NCBI RefSeq assembly: GCF_040110915.1
Contig: NZ_CP157793.1
Coordinates: 446,939-510,938 of the forward strand
Source of the DNA: Stappia sp.
GTDB lineage: Bacteria > Pseudomonadota > Alphaproteobacteria > Rhizobiales > Stappiaceae
Length of the DNA stretch: 64,000 bases
Direction of reading: 5' to 3'
Positions 33,652 to 41,874 of this stretch are shown piece after piece. The notes under the pieces are model-generated. The model was given only the letters and a program-made list of their open reading frames with translations. It searched no databases and had not been told where the DNA came from. Made by a program: the position numbers and the translations under genes. Numbering within the stretch: position 1 is the stretch's first letter; the number at the start of each line of letters is the position of its first letter.

Positions 33652-34947
33652 ATGACACGCAAACGCCCGCCGTCCACACCCTCCGCTCCGCCGCCCGTCG
33701 AGGCGACCTGCACGATTGCCGCGCTCGCCCACAAGGGGGAGGGGCGCGCGGAGATCGACGGCGTGACTGTGCATGTGCCCTTCACGCTGCCGGGCGAGAC
33801 CGTGCGCGTCGAACATGCGGGCGGACGCGGGCGCCTGCTCGAGGTGCTGACGTCCGCGCCGGACCGGGTCGCGCCCGCCTGCCGGCATTTTGGAACCTGC
33901 GGGGGCTGCGCGCTTCAGCACATGGAGCAATCCGCCGTGCTCGGCTGGAAGCGCGATCAGGTGGTCGCGGCCCTTGCCGCGCGCGGGCTGGAGGCGGCGG
34001 ACACTGTCCGCGCCACGGTCGATGCGCATGGGGCGGGACGCCGGCGGGCGGTCTTCGCCGCGACGCGCGCCGGGAACAAGACGCTTTTCGGCTTCCACGA
34101 GCGCGCCAGCCATCGGCTTGTCGATCTTGCCGAATGTCCCGTTCTGGTGCCGGAGATCGTCGCCGCGCTGCCCGATCTCAGGCGGCTGGCATCTGCCGTG
34201 CTGCCGCGCAAGGGCGAGGTGGCCGTCACGGTGCTGGCCAGCGGGACCGGTCTCGACGTCGATCTGAAGACCCCGGCGCGGCTGGCGCACAAGGAGGTGC
34301 CGGCCCTCGTGGAGCAGGCGATGGCGGCGGGCCTCGCGCGCCTGTCGGTCAATGGCGAGCCGCTCGTTGAGGCGCGCGCGCCGACGCTCGACATGGGCGG
34401 CGTGGCGGTCGTGCCGCCGCCGGCGGGCTTCGTGCAGGCGACGGCGGCGGGCGAGGCGGCATTGGCCGGCCTCGTCGCGGAGGCGGTCGGGGACGCGCGC
34501 AAGGTCGCGGATCTCTTCGCCGGCGTGGGCACCTTCGCGCTACGCCTCGCCCGACAGGCAAGCGTTCATGCGGTGGAGAGCGAGCGTGCCGCGCTCGACG
34601 CGCTCGATGCGGCGATGCGCCGAGGTGGAGGCGCCTTGCGCGAGATCCGCGCCGAACGCCGCGATCTCTTCCGCAATCCGCTGACCGCCGGCGATCTCGA
34701 CGATTTCGGCGCGGGCGTGGAGGCGGTGGTCTTCGATCCGCCAAGGGCCGGCGCGGAAGCCCAGGCGCGCGAGATCGCCCGCTCCAGGGTGCCGCGCATC
34801 GCGGCCGTTTCCTGCAATCCGGCAACGCTCGCCCGTGATCTGCGCCATCTGGTCGATGGCGGCTATCGCATCGAGACCGTCACGCCTGTGGACCAGTTTC
34901 GCCACGCGCCCCATATTGAGGTGGTGGCCGGTCTGGTGCGCGCCTGA
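33652..34947 (+). CDS. TrmA/RlmD-family 5-methyluridine RNA methyltransferase
   Basis: This 431-residue enzyme methylates uridine C5 in tRNA or rRNA. It starts with a TRAM-like RNA-binding segment (VEATCTIAALAHKGEGRAEIDGVTVHVPFTLPGE), has the iron-sulfur Cys cluster CRHFGTCGGCALQHM with a fourth Cys at LAECPVLV, a SAM motif VADLFAGVGTFALRLA and the catalytic Cys in AVSCNPATLARDL. In relatives it follows tlyA just as here. Target base is inferred only by family. Confidence 0.92.
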   Translation: MTRKRPPSTPSAPPPVEATCTIAALAHKGEGRAEIDGVTVHVPFTLPGETVRVEHAGGRGRLLEVLTSAPDRVAPACRHFGTCGGCALQHMEQSAVLGWKRDQVVAALAARGLEAADTVRATVDAHGAGRRRAVFAATRAGNKTLFGFHERASHRLVDLAECPVLVPEIVAALPDLRRLASAVLPRKGEVAVTVLASGTGLDVDLKTPARLAHKEVPALVEQAMAAGLARLSVNGEPLVEARAPTLDMGGVAVVPPPAGFVQATAAGEAALAGLVAEAVGDARKVADLFAGVGTFALRLARQASVHAVESERAALDALDAAMRRGGGALREIRAERRDLFRNPLTAGDLDDFGAGVEAVVFDPPRAGAEAQAREIARSRVPRIAAVSCNPATLARDLRHLVDGGYRIETVTPVDQFRHAPHIEVVAGLVRA

Positions 34948-35005
34948 GCGACGCCGGGCCCGGCCCCGACACGGGATGGCCGGACGGTTGCGGCGGGAGG
35001 CGTGG

Positions 35006-36103
35006 ATGGCGGAGACCCCCTTGGACACTCTTGCGACCTGGTCGCGGCGGGCGGCCTATGCCGCCCGGCAGGGCGCGCGGGTCGGCTGGTTCGCGGCCCA
35101 TGGGGAACTGGCGCAGGCGATCACGAAACGCGTGGCCCGGCGCCATGGCTCGGCCGGCAGCAAGGCGCCCCGACGCCGGCCCATCGGCCCGACGCCCGAC
35201 CAGCGCCGCCTCTTCGCCCAGATCGCCGATCTCTTTCGGCGCGATCTCGCCAATGTCGAGGCCGGACATTATCCCTTGCCCTCAGGCGAGTTCGGGTCTC
35301 CGGCCGCCTTTCTCGACTTGAGCCGGCGGTTCCTGGCGGATGTGCCCAAGGTGGCGCGCCGCCGCGCGACCGGCGCGCATCAGGAGGTGTTCGAGGCGAC
35401 CCGCGACGAACCGGCCGGCCTGCCGCGCTACTATCGCCAGAACTTCCACTTCCAGACCGACGGCTGGCTGTCGCGCGACAGCGCGCGCATCTACGATTTT
35501 CAGGTGGAGGTGCTGTTCAAGGGGGCGACGGCGGCGATGCGCCGTCAGGCGTTGGTGCCGCTCTCGCAGCTGCTGCGGCAGAAGGACCAGCGCCGCGTGG
35601 CCTATGCAGACATCGCCTGCGGCACGGGCGGGTTGCTCGCGCCGGCGCTCACCGCCTTTCCCCGGCTTGCCGGCGTCGGCGTGGACCTGTCGCACCCCTA
35701 CCTGCAGCATGCCCGCACGACCCTTTCCCGGCGGGCGCGCGCCCGTGCGTCCTTCGTCACGGCCCCGGCCGAGGCGCTGCCCTTCGCCGACGACAGCCTC
35801 GATGTGGCAAGCTGCGTCTATCTGTTTCACGAGCTGCCGCCGAAGGTGCGCCGTCAGGTCGCCGCCGAGTTCGCCCGCGTGTTGAAGCCGGGCGGGCTGC
35901 TGATTTTCGCCGACAGCCTGCAGGAGGGCGACCTGCCGGAAAACGACGGGCTGCTGCACCTCTTCCCGGCGCTCTTTCACGAGCCCTATTACGAGGGCTA
36001 TCTCACCGACGATCTCGACGGGATGTTCGCGCGCGCCGGTCTGCGGCTCAGGGAGATGACGCCGGCCTTCCTGACGCGGGTCGCGGTCTACGAGAAGGTG
36101 TAA
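35006..36103 (+). CDS. Class I SAM-dependent methyltransferase, 365 aa
   Basis: Residues from about 200 form a Rossmann-type methyltransferase domain: VAYADIACGTGGLLAPALTAFP (SAM motif I), VGVDLSHPYLQHARTTL, PFADDSLDVASCVYLFHELPP and FARVLKPGGLLIFADSLQ (motifs III-IV). The first ~190 residues are a helical, basic region not seen in simple UbiE-like enzymes, ending in FHFQTDGWLSRDSARIYDFQVEVLF, which resembles sequences preceding the domain in larger lipid or quinone methyltransferase-like proteins. GGGAGG precedes the ATG at 35006. Substrate unknown. It is convergent with xseB. Confidence 0.85.
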   Translation: MAETPLDTLATWSRRAAYAARQGARVGWFAAHGELAQAITKRVARRHGSAGSKAPRRRPIGPTPDQRRLFAQIADLFRRDLANVEAGHYPLPSGEFGSPAAFLDLSRRFLADVPKVARRRATGAHQEVFEATRDEPAGLPRYYRQNFHFQTDGWLSRDSARIYDFQVEVLFKGATAAMRRQALVPLSQLLRQKDQRRVAYADIACGTGGLLAPALTAFPRLAGVGVDLSHPYLQHARTTLSRRARARASFVTAPAEALPFADDSLDVASCVYLFHELPPKVRRQVAAEFARVLKPGGLLIFADSLQEGDLPENDGLLHLFPALFHEPYYEGYLTDDLDGMFARAGLRLREMTPAFLTRVAVYEKV

Positions 36104-36139
36104 GGCAAAGGCGGGCGCCCACCTTCGGCGCGCCGCCCG

Positions 36140-36184
36140 GTCGGTCGACGTCAGGTCAATCGACGCGGGGTCAGTCGACGTCGA
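36140..36184. repeat. 15 bp tandem repeat, three copies
   Basis: Three 15 bp units of the form GTCRRTCGACGYSRG start at 36140, 36155 and 36170. The array spans the spacer between the two convergent genes and includes the xseB stop codon at 36171-36173, so copy-number change could alter the XseB C-terminus. Confidence 0.8.
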
Positions 36185-36425
36185 GCGGCTCGGTCCCGGC
36201 CGGTCGGCCATCGGCGGCGAGCTGGATCTTTTCCACCTTCGCTTCGGCCGCCTTCAGCAGCTTGTCGCAATGCCGGCGCAGCGCGTCGCCGCGCGAATAG
36301 AGCTGTATGCTTTCCTCAAGCGGCACGTCGCCGCGCTCCAGCCGGCCGACGATCTCCTCCAGTTCCTTGAGCGCGACCTCGAAGCTGAGGTCCGTGAGGT
36401 CGGGATCGGGGGCGTCGCTGGTCAA
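36171..36425 (-). CDS. xseB: Exodeoxyribonuclease VII small subunit
   Basis: XseB is the small helical subunit of exonuclease VII. The core [40 protein letters not shown] is a direct family match. The TTG at 36425 has GGAG eight bases upstream and gives the usual start MTSDAP...; a GTG at 36446 would add seven residues but lacks a ribosome site. The C-terminal tail ([15 protein letters not shown]) runs into a tandem repeat. The large subunit xseA is not in the window. The histone-deacetylase-like gene lies just upstream. Confidence 0.93.
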   Translation of the reverse strand: MTSDAPDPDLTDLSFEVALKELEEIVGRLERGDVPLEESIQLYSRGDALRRHCDKLLKAAEAKVEKIQLAADGRPAGTEPLDVD

Positions 36426-36549
36426 ATCGGCTGCTCCGGCTCGCACTGAGGGTCACGGCCGCCATGGTAGAGGCGGCGTCCGGGCGCGACAAGGCGCAGC
36501 GCCCGGTCGTGAACAGCCAATTCGCCGGCTCCGTGTGTCGGGTGCCGCG

Positions 36550-37479
36550 TCAGGAGTTCATCAGCGTCATGATGTGCGCCGCCGTGGAGCGGGCGAGGCC
36601 TTCCAGGTCGTAGCCGCCTTCCAGCAGCGAGACGACGCGCCCGCCGCAGGTCTTGTCCGCCACCTCCATTAGCTTGACGGTCGCCCAGGCGAAATCCGCT
36701 TCCACCAGGTTCAGCCCGCCGAGCGGATCGCGCACATGCGCGTCGAAGCCGGCGGAAATGATCACCAGATCGGGCGAGAAGGCTTCCAGCCGGGGCAGGA
36801 TGGCGATGTCCATCGCCTCGCGGAACTCCGCCCCGCCGTCGCCGGCGGACAGCGGCGCATTGACGATGTTGTCGCTCTCGCCGCGCTCGCCGGTGTCGCC
36901 GGAGCCGGGATAGAGCGGCATCTGGTGCGTGGAGCAATACATTACGCTGGGGTCGTTCCAGAAGATGTCCTGCGTACCGTTGCCGTGATGGACGTCGAAG
37001 TCGATGATCGCGACGCGGTCGGCGCCGTATTCGGACTGGGCGTAGCGCGCCGCGACGGCGGCGTTGTTGAAGAAGCAGAAGCCCATGGCGCGGGCCCGTT
37101 CGGCATGGTGGCCGGGGGGGCGGCTCGCCGAAAAGGCGTTGGTCACCTTGCGCTGCATGACCTCGTCCACCGCCCGGCAGGCGGAGCCGACCCCGCGCAT
37201 CGCCGCTTCCCAGCTGCCCGGCGACATGGTGGTGTCGGCGTCGATGCGCACCAGCCCGTCCTGCGGCGCCGAATTGTGCAGCATGTCGATGTATTCCGAC
37301 GGGTGCACGCGGGCGATGTCGACCACCCGGCCCATGGGCGCGACGTCGCGCTCCAGCGACTGGAACCGCTCGTGCTCGAGAATCCGGTCGATGGCGCGCA
37401 GGCGGTCCGGGCGCTCCGGATGGCCGACCGGCGTCAGATGATCGAGATAGGACGGATGGTGCAGGTAAAGGGTCGACAA
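36550..37479 (-). CDS. Histone-deacetylase-family amidohydrolase
   Basis: Bacterial HDAC-like enzymes remove acetyl groups from amines such as polyamines or acetoin-related substrates using zinc. The motifs TPVGHPERPDRL, SRPPGHHAERARAMGFCFFNN (HH catalytic pair), AIIDFDVHHGNGTQ with the Asp/His ligands, SAGFDAH and LLEGGYD are complete, so it should be active. A TTG at 37479 with GAGGAA six bases upstream gives MSTLYLHHPSYLDH, the usual family start; a GTG at 37497 is an alternative without a site. It lies next to xseB, as in many relatives. Confidence 0.93.
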   Translation of the reverse strand: MSTLYLHHPSYLDHLTPVGHPERPDRLRAIDRILEHERFQSLERDVAPMGRVVDIARVHPSEYIDMLHNSAPQDGLVRIDADTTMSPGSWEAAMRGVGSACRAVDEVMQRKVTNAFSASRPPGHHAERARAMGFCFFNNAAVAARYAQSEYGADRVAIIDFDVHHGNGTQDIFWNDPSVMYCSTHQMPLYPGSGDTGERGESDNIVNAPLSAGDGGAEFREAMDIAILPRLEAFSPDLVIISAGFDAHVRDPLGGLNLVEADFAWATVKLMEVADKTCGGRVVSLLEGGYDLEGLARSTAAHIMTLMNS

Positions 37480-37631
37480 GCGCGTTTCCTCGGGCACGTT
37501 TTGTGTTTGTGATTGCCGCCATCTGATCGGCGCGCGCGAGCCCTGTCAATGAGCGAGGTCAAGATGCGACCGGGCGCGCGCGGGGCCGTCATCCCGTGCG
37601 GACGCGATACCAAGGCGTCGGCCGTCGACTG

Positions 37632-37669
37632 AAAAAAGACCGGGGCGGCGACAGGTCGCCGGCCCCGGT
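37632..37669 (-). terminator. Intrinsic terminator on the minus strand
   Basis: ACCGGGGC plus GGCGAC pair with GTCGCC and GCCCCGGT (37639-37669), a 14 bp stem with one bulge, followed on the minus strand by C and six T. It may end the Sua5 transcript, whose stop is 208 bp to the right, or a separate small RNA from the intergenic region. Confidence 0.9.
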
Positions 37670-37778
37670 GTGCAAAGGTGCGGGCACGCATGAGCCCGTT
37701 GGGGAGGTCCGCTGCATCATGAAATCGGTGCCAGAGGATCTGGCCGATCCAACGAAAGCACCTCAAGGCTAGCCCGCG

Positions 37779-37806
37779 CGTTTTACAGGGAAAAGATCGT
37801 AAAACG
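37779..37806. promoter_or_regulatory. Inverted repeat CGTTTTAC-N12-GTAAAACG
   Basis: Perfect eight-base arms with an AT-rich spacer (AGGGAAAAGATC) sit 70 bp past the Sua5 stop. It may be an operator or the 5' part of a small RNA ending at 37632. Its GTAAAAC core recalls the repeat near 5428-5522. Confidence 0.45.
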
Positions 37807-37876
37807 TCTTATGGACGAAAGTCCCTCGGAAAAGGGCGTAGGTAAAAATGACGTGTTGCTTGTGCGGTGGCCTGCG

Positions 37877-38875
37877 TCATCCGGTTTCACGCGGTGCGGC
37901 GGCGCGGCGGAGCCGGTCGTTGATCGCCTCGCCGAGCCCGTCGGTCGGCACCGGCATCGCGGCGATGGTCGCGGCGCCGGAGGCATCGAGGCGGCGCAGC
38001 GCGGTGAAGAGCCGGGCGGCGGCCTGCACCAGATCGCCGGAGGGGCTCAGGTTTTCGACCGCCACCGCGCCCTCCGCGCCGGGGGGCATGTCCGCGCCGA
38101 AGGCGAGCAGCGCCTCGCCGGGCATCACCGCGCGCGCGTCGAGCCGGACGGCGGCGCCCGGCGCATAATGCGATGTCAGCATGCCGGGTGCGGCGGGCGC
38201 GTCCGGCTCTTGCGCCGGAGCCCCTTCCAGCGGGCAACCGAGCACGGCCTCAATCTCGGCGCGGGCAATGCCGCCGGGGCGCAGCAGGCGCGGGGTTGCG
38301 TCGGTCAGCCCGACGATGGTGGATTCGACCCCGACGGGGCAGGGGCCTGCATCGATGAGCACGGCAAGTGCTGTGCCCAGATCCTCGGCCACCGCGTCGG
38401 CGGTCGTGCCGGTGATGCGTCCAGACCGGTTGGCACTGGGGGCGGCGAGCGGCACGCCACAGGCTTGGGCGAGCGCACGCATGATCGGCGCGGCAGGCAC
38501 CCGCAGCGCGATGGTCTCCAGCCCGGCGGTCGCCAGATCGCAGACGGGGCTGTCGGCGCGTTTCGGCACCACGAGGGTGAGGGGCCCCGGCCAGAAGGCG
38601 TCGGCGAGCGCCCGCGCGCGGGCGTCGAACACCCCGTGCCGCTCGGCCGCAGCCCGGCTCTCCACATGGGCGATCAGGGGATTGAAACTCGGTCGCCCCT
38701 TGGCCTGATAGATCGCCGCGCAGGCCTCGGCGTCGGTGGCATCGGCGGCGAGCCCGTAGACGGTCTCGGTCGGCACCGCGACCAGCTTGCCGGCCCGCAG
38801 CGCCGCGATCGCCGCGGAAAAGCCGGCGTGGCGCGTCGGATCGGGGTCGGAAGGAGAAACGGTCCAGCGCTGCAT
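37877..38875 (-). CDS. L-threonylcarbamoyladenylate synthase (Sua5 type)
   Basis: This 332-residue enzyme makes the threonylcarbamoyl-AMP used for t6A at position 37 of ANN-decoding tRNAs. The YrdC domain (about 20-205) has VAVPTETVYGLAADATD, KGRPSFNPLIAHV, FWPGPLTLVVPK and APSANRSGRITGT; the added C-terminal ~110 residues with GMLTSHYAPGAAVRL mark it as the longer Sua5 form rather than TsaC. A promoter-like GTGACG-17 bp-TATTTT on the minus strand (about 38947-38975) lies upstream, overlapping a palindrome shared with the divergent acyl-CoA operon. Confidence 0.94.
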   Translation of the reverse strand: MQRWTVSPSDPDPTRHAGFSAAIAALRAGKLVAVPTETVYGLAADATDAEACAAIYQAKGRPSFNPLIAHVESRAAAERHGVFDARARALADAFWPGPLTLVVPKRADSPVCDLATAGLETIALRVPAAPIMRALAQACGVPLAAPSANRSGRITGTTADAVAEDLGTALAVLIDAGPCPVGVESTIVGLTDATPRLLRPGGIARAEIEAVLGCPLEGAPAQEPDAPAAPGMLTSHYAPGAAVRLDARAVMPGEALLAFGADMPPGAEGAVAVENLSPSGDLVQAAARLFTALRRLDASGAATIAAMPVPTDGLGEAINDRLRRAAAPRETG

Positions 38876-38965
38876 GGGGTGCTCGGTGGGGTCCTGTGCG
38901 ATGGCCCGGTGGGAAAGGCGGGTCTTGCAAGCGCCGACGGCGGAAAAAATATGCAGTACATGGCG

Positions 38966-38992
38966 TTACGTCACTGGTTGACGTTTACGTCA
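38966..38992. promoter_or_regulatory. TGACGTTTACGTCA palindrome upstream of the acyl-CoA operon
   Basis: TGACGTTTACGTCA at 38979-38992 is a perfect palindrome with six-base arms, and TTACGTCA occurs twice (38966, 38985) 19 bp apart. It lies between the divergent Sua5 and acyl-CoA dehydrogenase genes. It resembles, from memory, operators of MerR-family LiuR regulators of acyl-CoA catabolism; no such regulator is in the window. Confidence 0.5.
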
Positions 38993-39174
38993 TCGCATCC
39001 CATCCTCCCGCCGGCGTGCCTCGGGCCAGGGGCGTCCGGTTGCCGAAAGGCCGATGAGATGCGGTTTTTGCGGGCTTCGCCGGCCGACGTCAAGTCGCCG
39101 ATGACCGATCGACCGTAGCATGGGCGACCTCCACCCGGGGCGCGACGCACAAGACAATCAGGGAAGGACGCCAC

Positions 39175-40968
39175 ATGTACAACGCGCCGGTTTCGGAGAT
39201 CGCTTTCACGCTCAAGCATGTGGCCGGGCTTGCCGATGTCCTGGCCGCCGATGCGGGCGGGGAGCTGTCGGAGGATCTGGTCGTGGCGATCCTGGAGGAG
39301 GCCGGCCGGTTCGCGGGCGAGGAAGTCGCGCCACTCAATATGCTCGGCGACCGGGAAGGCGCGCGGCGCGACGCGCAGGGCAGCGTGACCATGCCGGCCG
39401 GCTGGAAGAGCGTCTATGACGCCTGGTGCGCGGGCGGCTGGAACGGGCTGACCGGCGCGCCGGACCATGGCGGGCAGGGCCTGCCGGTGATGCTGCAGGC
39501 GGCCACCTTCGAGATGTGGAATTCCGCCTCCATGGCCTTCGCGATGGGGCCGATGCTCACCATGGGTGCGATCGAGGCGCTGGAGGCGCATGCCAGCGAC
39601 GAGCTGCGCGCGCTCTATCTGCCCAGGCTGGTATCGGGCGAGTGGACGGGCACGATGAACCTGACCGAGCCGCAGGCCGGGTCCGATCTCAACGCCCTGC
39701 GCACGCGCGCCGAACCCGCCGGCGACGGCACCTACCGGATCACCGGGCAGAAGATCTACATCACCTATGGCGAGCACGACCTGACCGACAACATCGTGCA
39801 TCTGGTTCTCGCCCGCCTGCCCGACGCGCCGGCCGGCACGCGCGGCCTGTCGCTGTTTCTCGTTCCCAAGATCCTCGTCGAGGCGGATGGATCGCTCGGG
39901 GCGGCGAACGACGTGCGCTGCGCCGGTCTTGAGCACAAGATGGGCATTCATGCCTCGCCGACCTGCACCATGGTGTTCGGCGACGAGGGCGGGGCCGTCG
40001 GCTGGCTCGTGGGCGAGGAGAACCGGGGCCTTGCCTGCATGTTCACCATGATGAACAACGCCCGGCTCGCCGTCGGCATCCAGGGGCTCGGCGTTGCCGA
40101 GGGCGCCCTGCAGAAGGCGACGGCCTATGCGCTGGAGCGCCGCCAGGGGCGGGCGCCGGGCGCGCGCGGCGACGGCATGAGCCCGATTGCCGCGCATCCC
40201 GACATCAAGCGCACCCTGCTGGCGATGCAGGCCTGGACGCAGGTCGCCCGATCGATCTGCCTGACCACGGCGCAGGCCCTCGACATGGCGCGCCTGGCGG
40301 GCGACGCCGAGGCCCGCGCCCGCTGGGGCGCGCGGGCCGCGCTGCTCACGCCGGTGGCCAAGGCGCTGTCGACCGACATCGGCTTCGAGGTCGCGTCGAT
40401 GGGCATGCAGGTGCATGGCGGCATGGGCTACATCGAGGAAACCGGCGCGGCACAATTGCTGCGCGACGTCCGCATCGCCTCCATCTACGAGGGCACCAAC
40501 GGCATCCAGGCCATCGATCTGGTGCAGCGCAAGCTGCCGATGGAGGGCGGCGCGCCCGTCCGCGCGTTGATTGAGGAGATCTCCGGGGTGGCCGAGGCCG
40601 CCGGCGGCGCCCCGACCGACAGCGGCTTGGCCGACCGCGGCTTGGCCGACAGCGGGGCACGGCTGGCGCGCGCCGCTGCCGCGCTGAGGCAGGCGGTCGA
40701 CTGGATGGGCGCCGCACTCGCCGAGGGACGCACCGCCGAGGCGCTTGCGGGGGCTACGCCCTTCCTGCGGTTGCTCGGCACCGTCCATGGCGGCGCGCTG
40801 CTGATCAAGGGGGCGCTCGCGCGCCGCGACGACACGAGCCCCGCGGCCGGCCACCGGCGCCTGCTCGCACGCTATTTCGCCACCGCGCATCTGGGGGAGG
40901 CGGAGGCCCTCAAGGATCAGGTAACCGGTGGCGCCGAGGCCGTGGTGGCGTACGATCCGCTCGTTTGA
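39175..40968 (+). CDS. Acyl-CoA dehydrogenase, DmdC-like
   Basis: This 597-residue flavoenzyme is longer than ordinary acyl-CoA dehydrogenases and belongs to the group that includes DmdC, which oxidises methylmercaptopropionyl-CoA. Motifs include NLTEPQAGSDLNALRTRA, KIYITYGEHDLTDNIVH, CAGLEHKMGIHASPTC, MQVHGGMGYIEETGAAQLLRDVRI and the following IYEGTNGIQAIDLVQRKL. The C-terminal domain has a small tandem repeat, DSGLADRGLADSG. GGAAGGACG precedes the ATG at 39175. It leads an operon with enoyl-CoA hydratase and an SDR. DMSP-pathway substrate is possible but not shown. Confidence 0.9.
   Translation: MYNAPVSEIAFTLKHVAGLADVLAADAGGELSEDLVVAILEEAGRFAGEEVAPLNMLGDREGARRDAQGSVTMPAGWKSVYDAWCAGGWNGLTGAPDHGGQGLPVMLQAATFEMWNSASMAFAMGPMLTMGAIEALEAHASDELRALYLPRLVSGEWTGTMNLTEPQAGSDLNALRTRAEPAGDGTYRITGQKIYITYGEHDLTDNIVHLVLARLPDAPAGTRGLSLFLVPKILVEADGSLGAANDVRCAGLEHKMGIHASPTCTMVFGDEGGAVGWLVGEENRGLACMFTMMNNARLAVGIQGLGVAEGALQKATAYALERRQGRAPGARGDGMSPIAAHPDIKRTLLAMQAWTQVARSICLTTAQALDMARLAGDAEARARWGARAALLTPVAKALSTDIGFEVASMGMQVHGGMGYIEETGAAQLLRDVRIASIYEGTNGIQAIDLVQRKLPMEGGAPVRALIEEISGVAEAAGGAPTDSGLADRGLADSGARLARAAAALRQAVDWMGAALAEGRTAEALAGATPFLRLLGTVHGGALLIKGALARRDDTSPAAGHRRLLARYFATAHLGEAEALKDQVTGGAEAVVAYDPLV
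40618..40659. repeat. 15 bp tandem repeat inside the acyl-CoA dehydrogenase gene
   Basis: GACMGCGGCTTGGCC is present twice (40618, 40633) plus a partial third copy, encoding DSGLADRGLADSG in the C-terminal domain. The frame is kept, so it adds five residues per copy. Confidence 0.8.
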
Positions 40969-41051
40969 TCCGCTTGCGTTCGCCGATTGCCTGAGCCAAG
41001 GGGGCGGGCAGTCCCCCGACACGACCCGTTTCACAAGATCAGAGGACCACG

Positions 41052-41792
41052 ATGATCGACATCGAGAGGCAGGACGGCATCGAGATCCTGCGGATGAACC
41101 GCCCGGCCAAGAAGAACGCGCTCACCGGCGAGATGTATTCAGCCCTGGCCGAGGCGCTGGAGCGCGGCAACGCGGACGACGAGGTGCGCGTGCATCTGGT
41201 CTGCGGCGTGCCGGGCGCCTTCACCGCCGGCAACGACATCGCGGATTTCCTCGCCTTCGCGGGGGAGGGCGGGCTTGCCAATGCGCCGGTGGTGCGCTTC
41301 CTGCGCGCGCTGGCCGACTGCCGTACGCCGCTCATTGCCGCCGTGGACGGTCTGGCCATCGGCGTCGGCACGACCATGCTGTTTCACTGCGACATGGTGT
41401 TCGCCAGCCCGCGCGCGCTGTTCAAGACGCCCTTCGTGGACCTCGGACTGGTGCCCGAGGCCGGGGCCAGCCTGCTGGCGCCCGCGCTCATGGGGCATCA
41501 GCGCGCCTTCGAGCTGTTGTGCCTCGGCGAAAGCTTCGATCCGGTGCGCGCCAAGGCGGCCGGCTTCGTCAATCACATCGCGGCGGAAGAGGAGCTGGAG
41601 GCCCGCGCGCTCGCCTCGGCCCGCGCGATTGCCGAAAAGCCGCCGGGGACGATGCGCGCCGCGCGCGATCTGCTGGTCGGCGACCGGGCGGCGCTGAAGG
41701 CGCGGATCGAGGAGGAGATCGCCCTCTTCGCCGAGTGCCTGCGCTCGCCGACGGCGCAGGCCGCCTTCGCGAGGTTTCTCGACAAGAGCTGA
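41052..41792 (+). CDS. Enoyl-CoA hydratase/isomerase (crotonase family)
   Basis: This 246-residue crotonase-fold protein hydrates or isomerises enoyl-CoA. It has NRPAKKNALTGEMYSALAEAL, GAFTAGNDIADFL forming the first oxyanion-hole segment, VDGLAIGVGTTMLFHCDMVFA and FKTPFVDLGLVPEAGASLLAP with Glu in the usual second catalytic region. The pattern resembles enoyl-CoA isomerases (PaaG or CaiD-like) as much as hydratases. The gene follows the acyl-CoA dehydrogenase by 83 bp and precedes an SDR, consistent with sequential beta-oxidation steps. Confidence 0.9.
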   Translation: MIDIERQDGIEILRMNRPAKKNALTGEMYSALAEALERGNADDEVRVHLVCGVPGAFTAGNDIADFLAFAGEGGLANAPVVRFLRALADCRTPLIAAVDGLAIGVGTTMLFHCDMVFASPRALFKTPFVDLGLVPEAGASLLAPALMGHQRAFELLCLGESFDPVRAKAAGFVNHIAAEEELEARALASARAIAEKPPGTMRAARDLLVGDRAALKARIEEEIALFAECLRSPTAQAAFARFLDKS

Positions 41793-41874
41793 CGACGCCG
41801 GCCGGCGTCCGTCGCAGGAAGTATCGACAGGCTCCCGGCGCGCCGGCGCGTCCGGGCAACGGGGAGGACGAGAC

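Larger units (their letters stand above)
37480..37876 (-). other. Intergenic region with terminator and inverted repeat; possible small RNA
   Basis: This 397 bp region has no convincing gene. It contains the minus-strand terminator at 37632-37669, the inverted repeat CGTTTTAC...GTAAAACG at 37779-37806 with a 12 bp spacer, and between them a structured 100 bp stretch (GGATC/GATCC, CCAGA/CTGG repeats). A minus-strand frame through it continues through the terminator and has weaker GC3 than real genes here. Confidence 0.4.

Noticed and set aside
37434..37766. Minus-strand protein of 110 residues between the HDAC-like and Sua5 genes
   Set aside because: It reads straight through a strong terminator, begins at TTG without a ribosome site, and has weaker third-position GC than real genes here.
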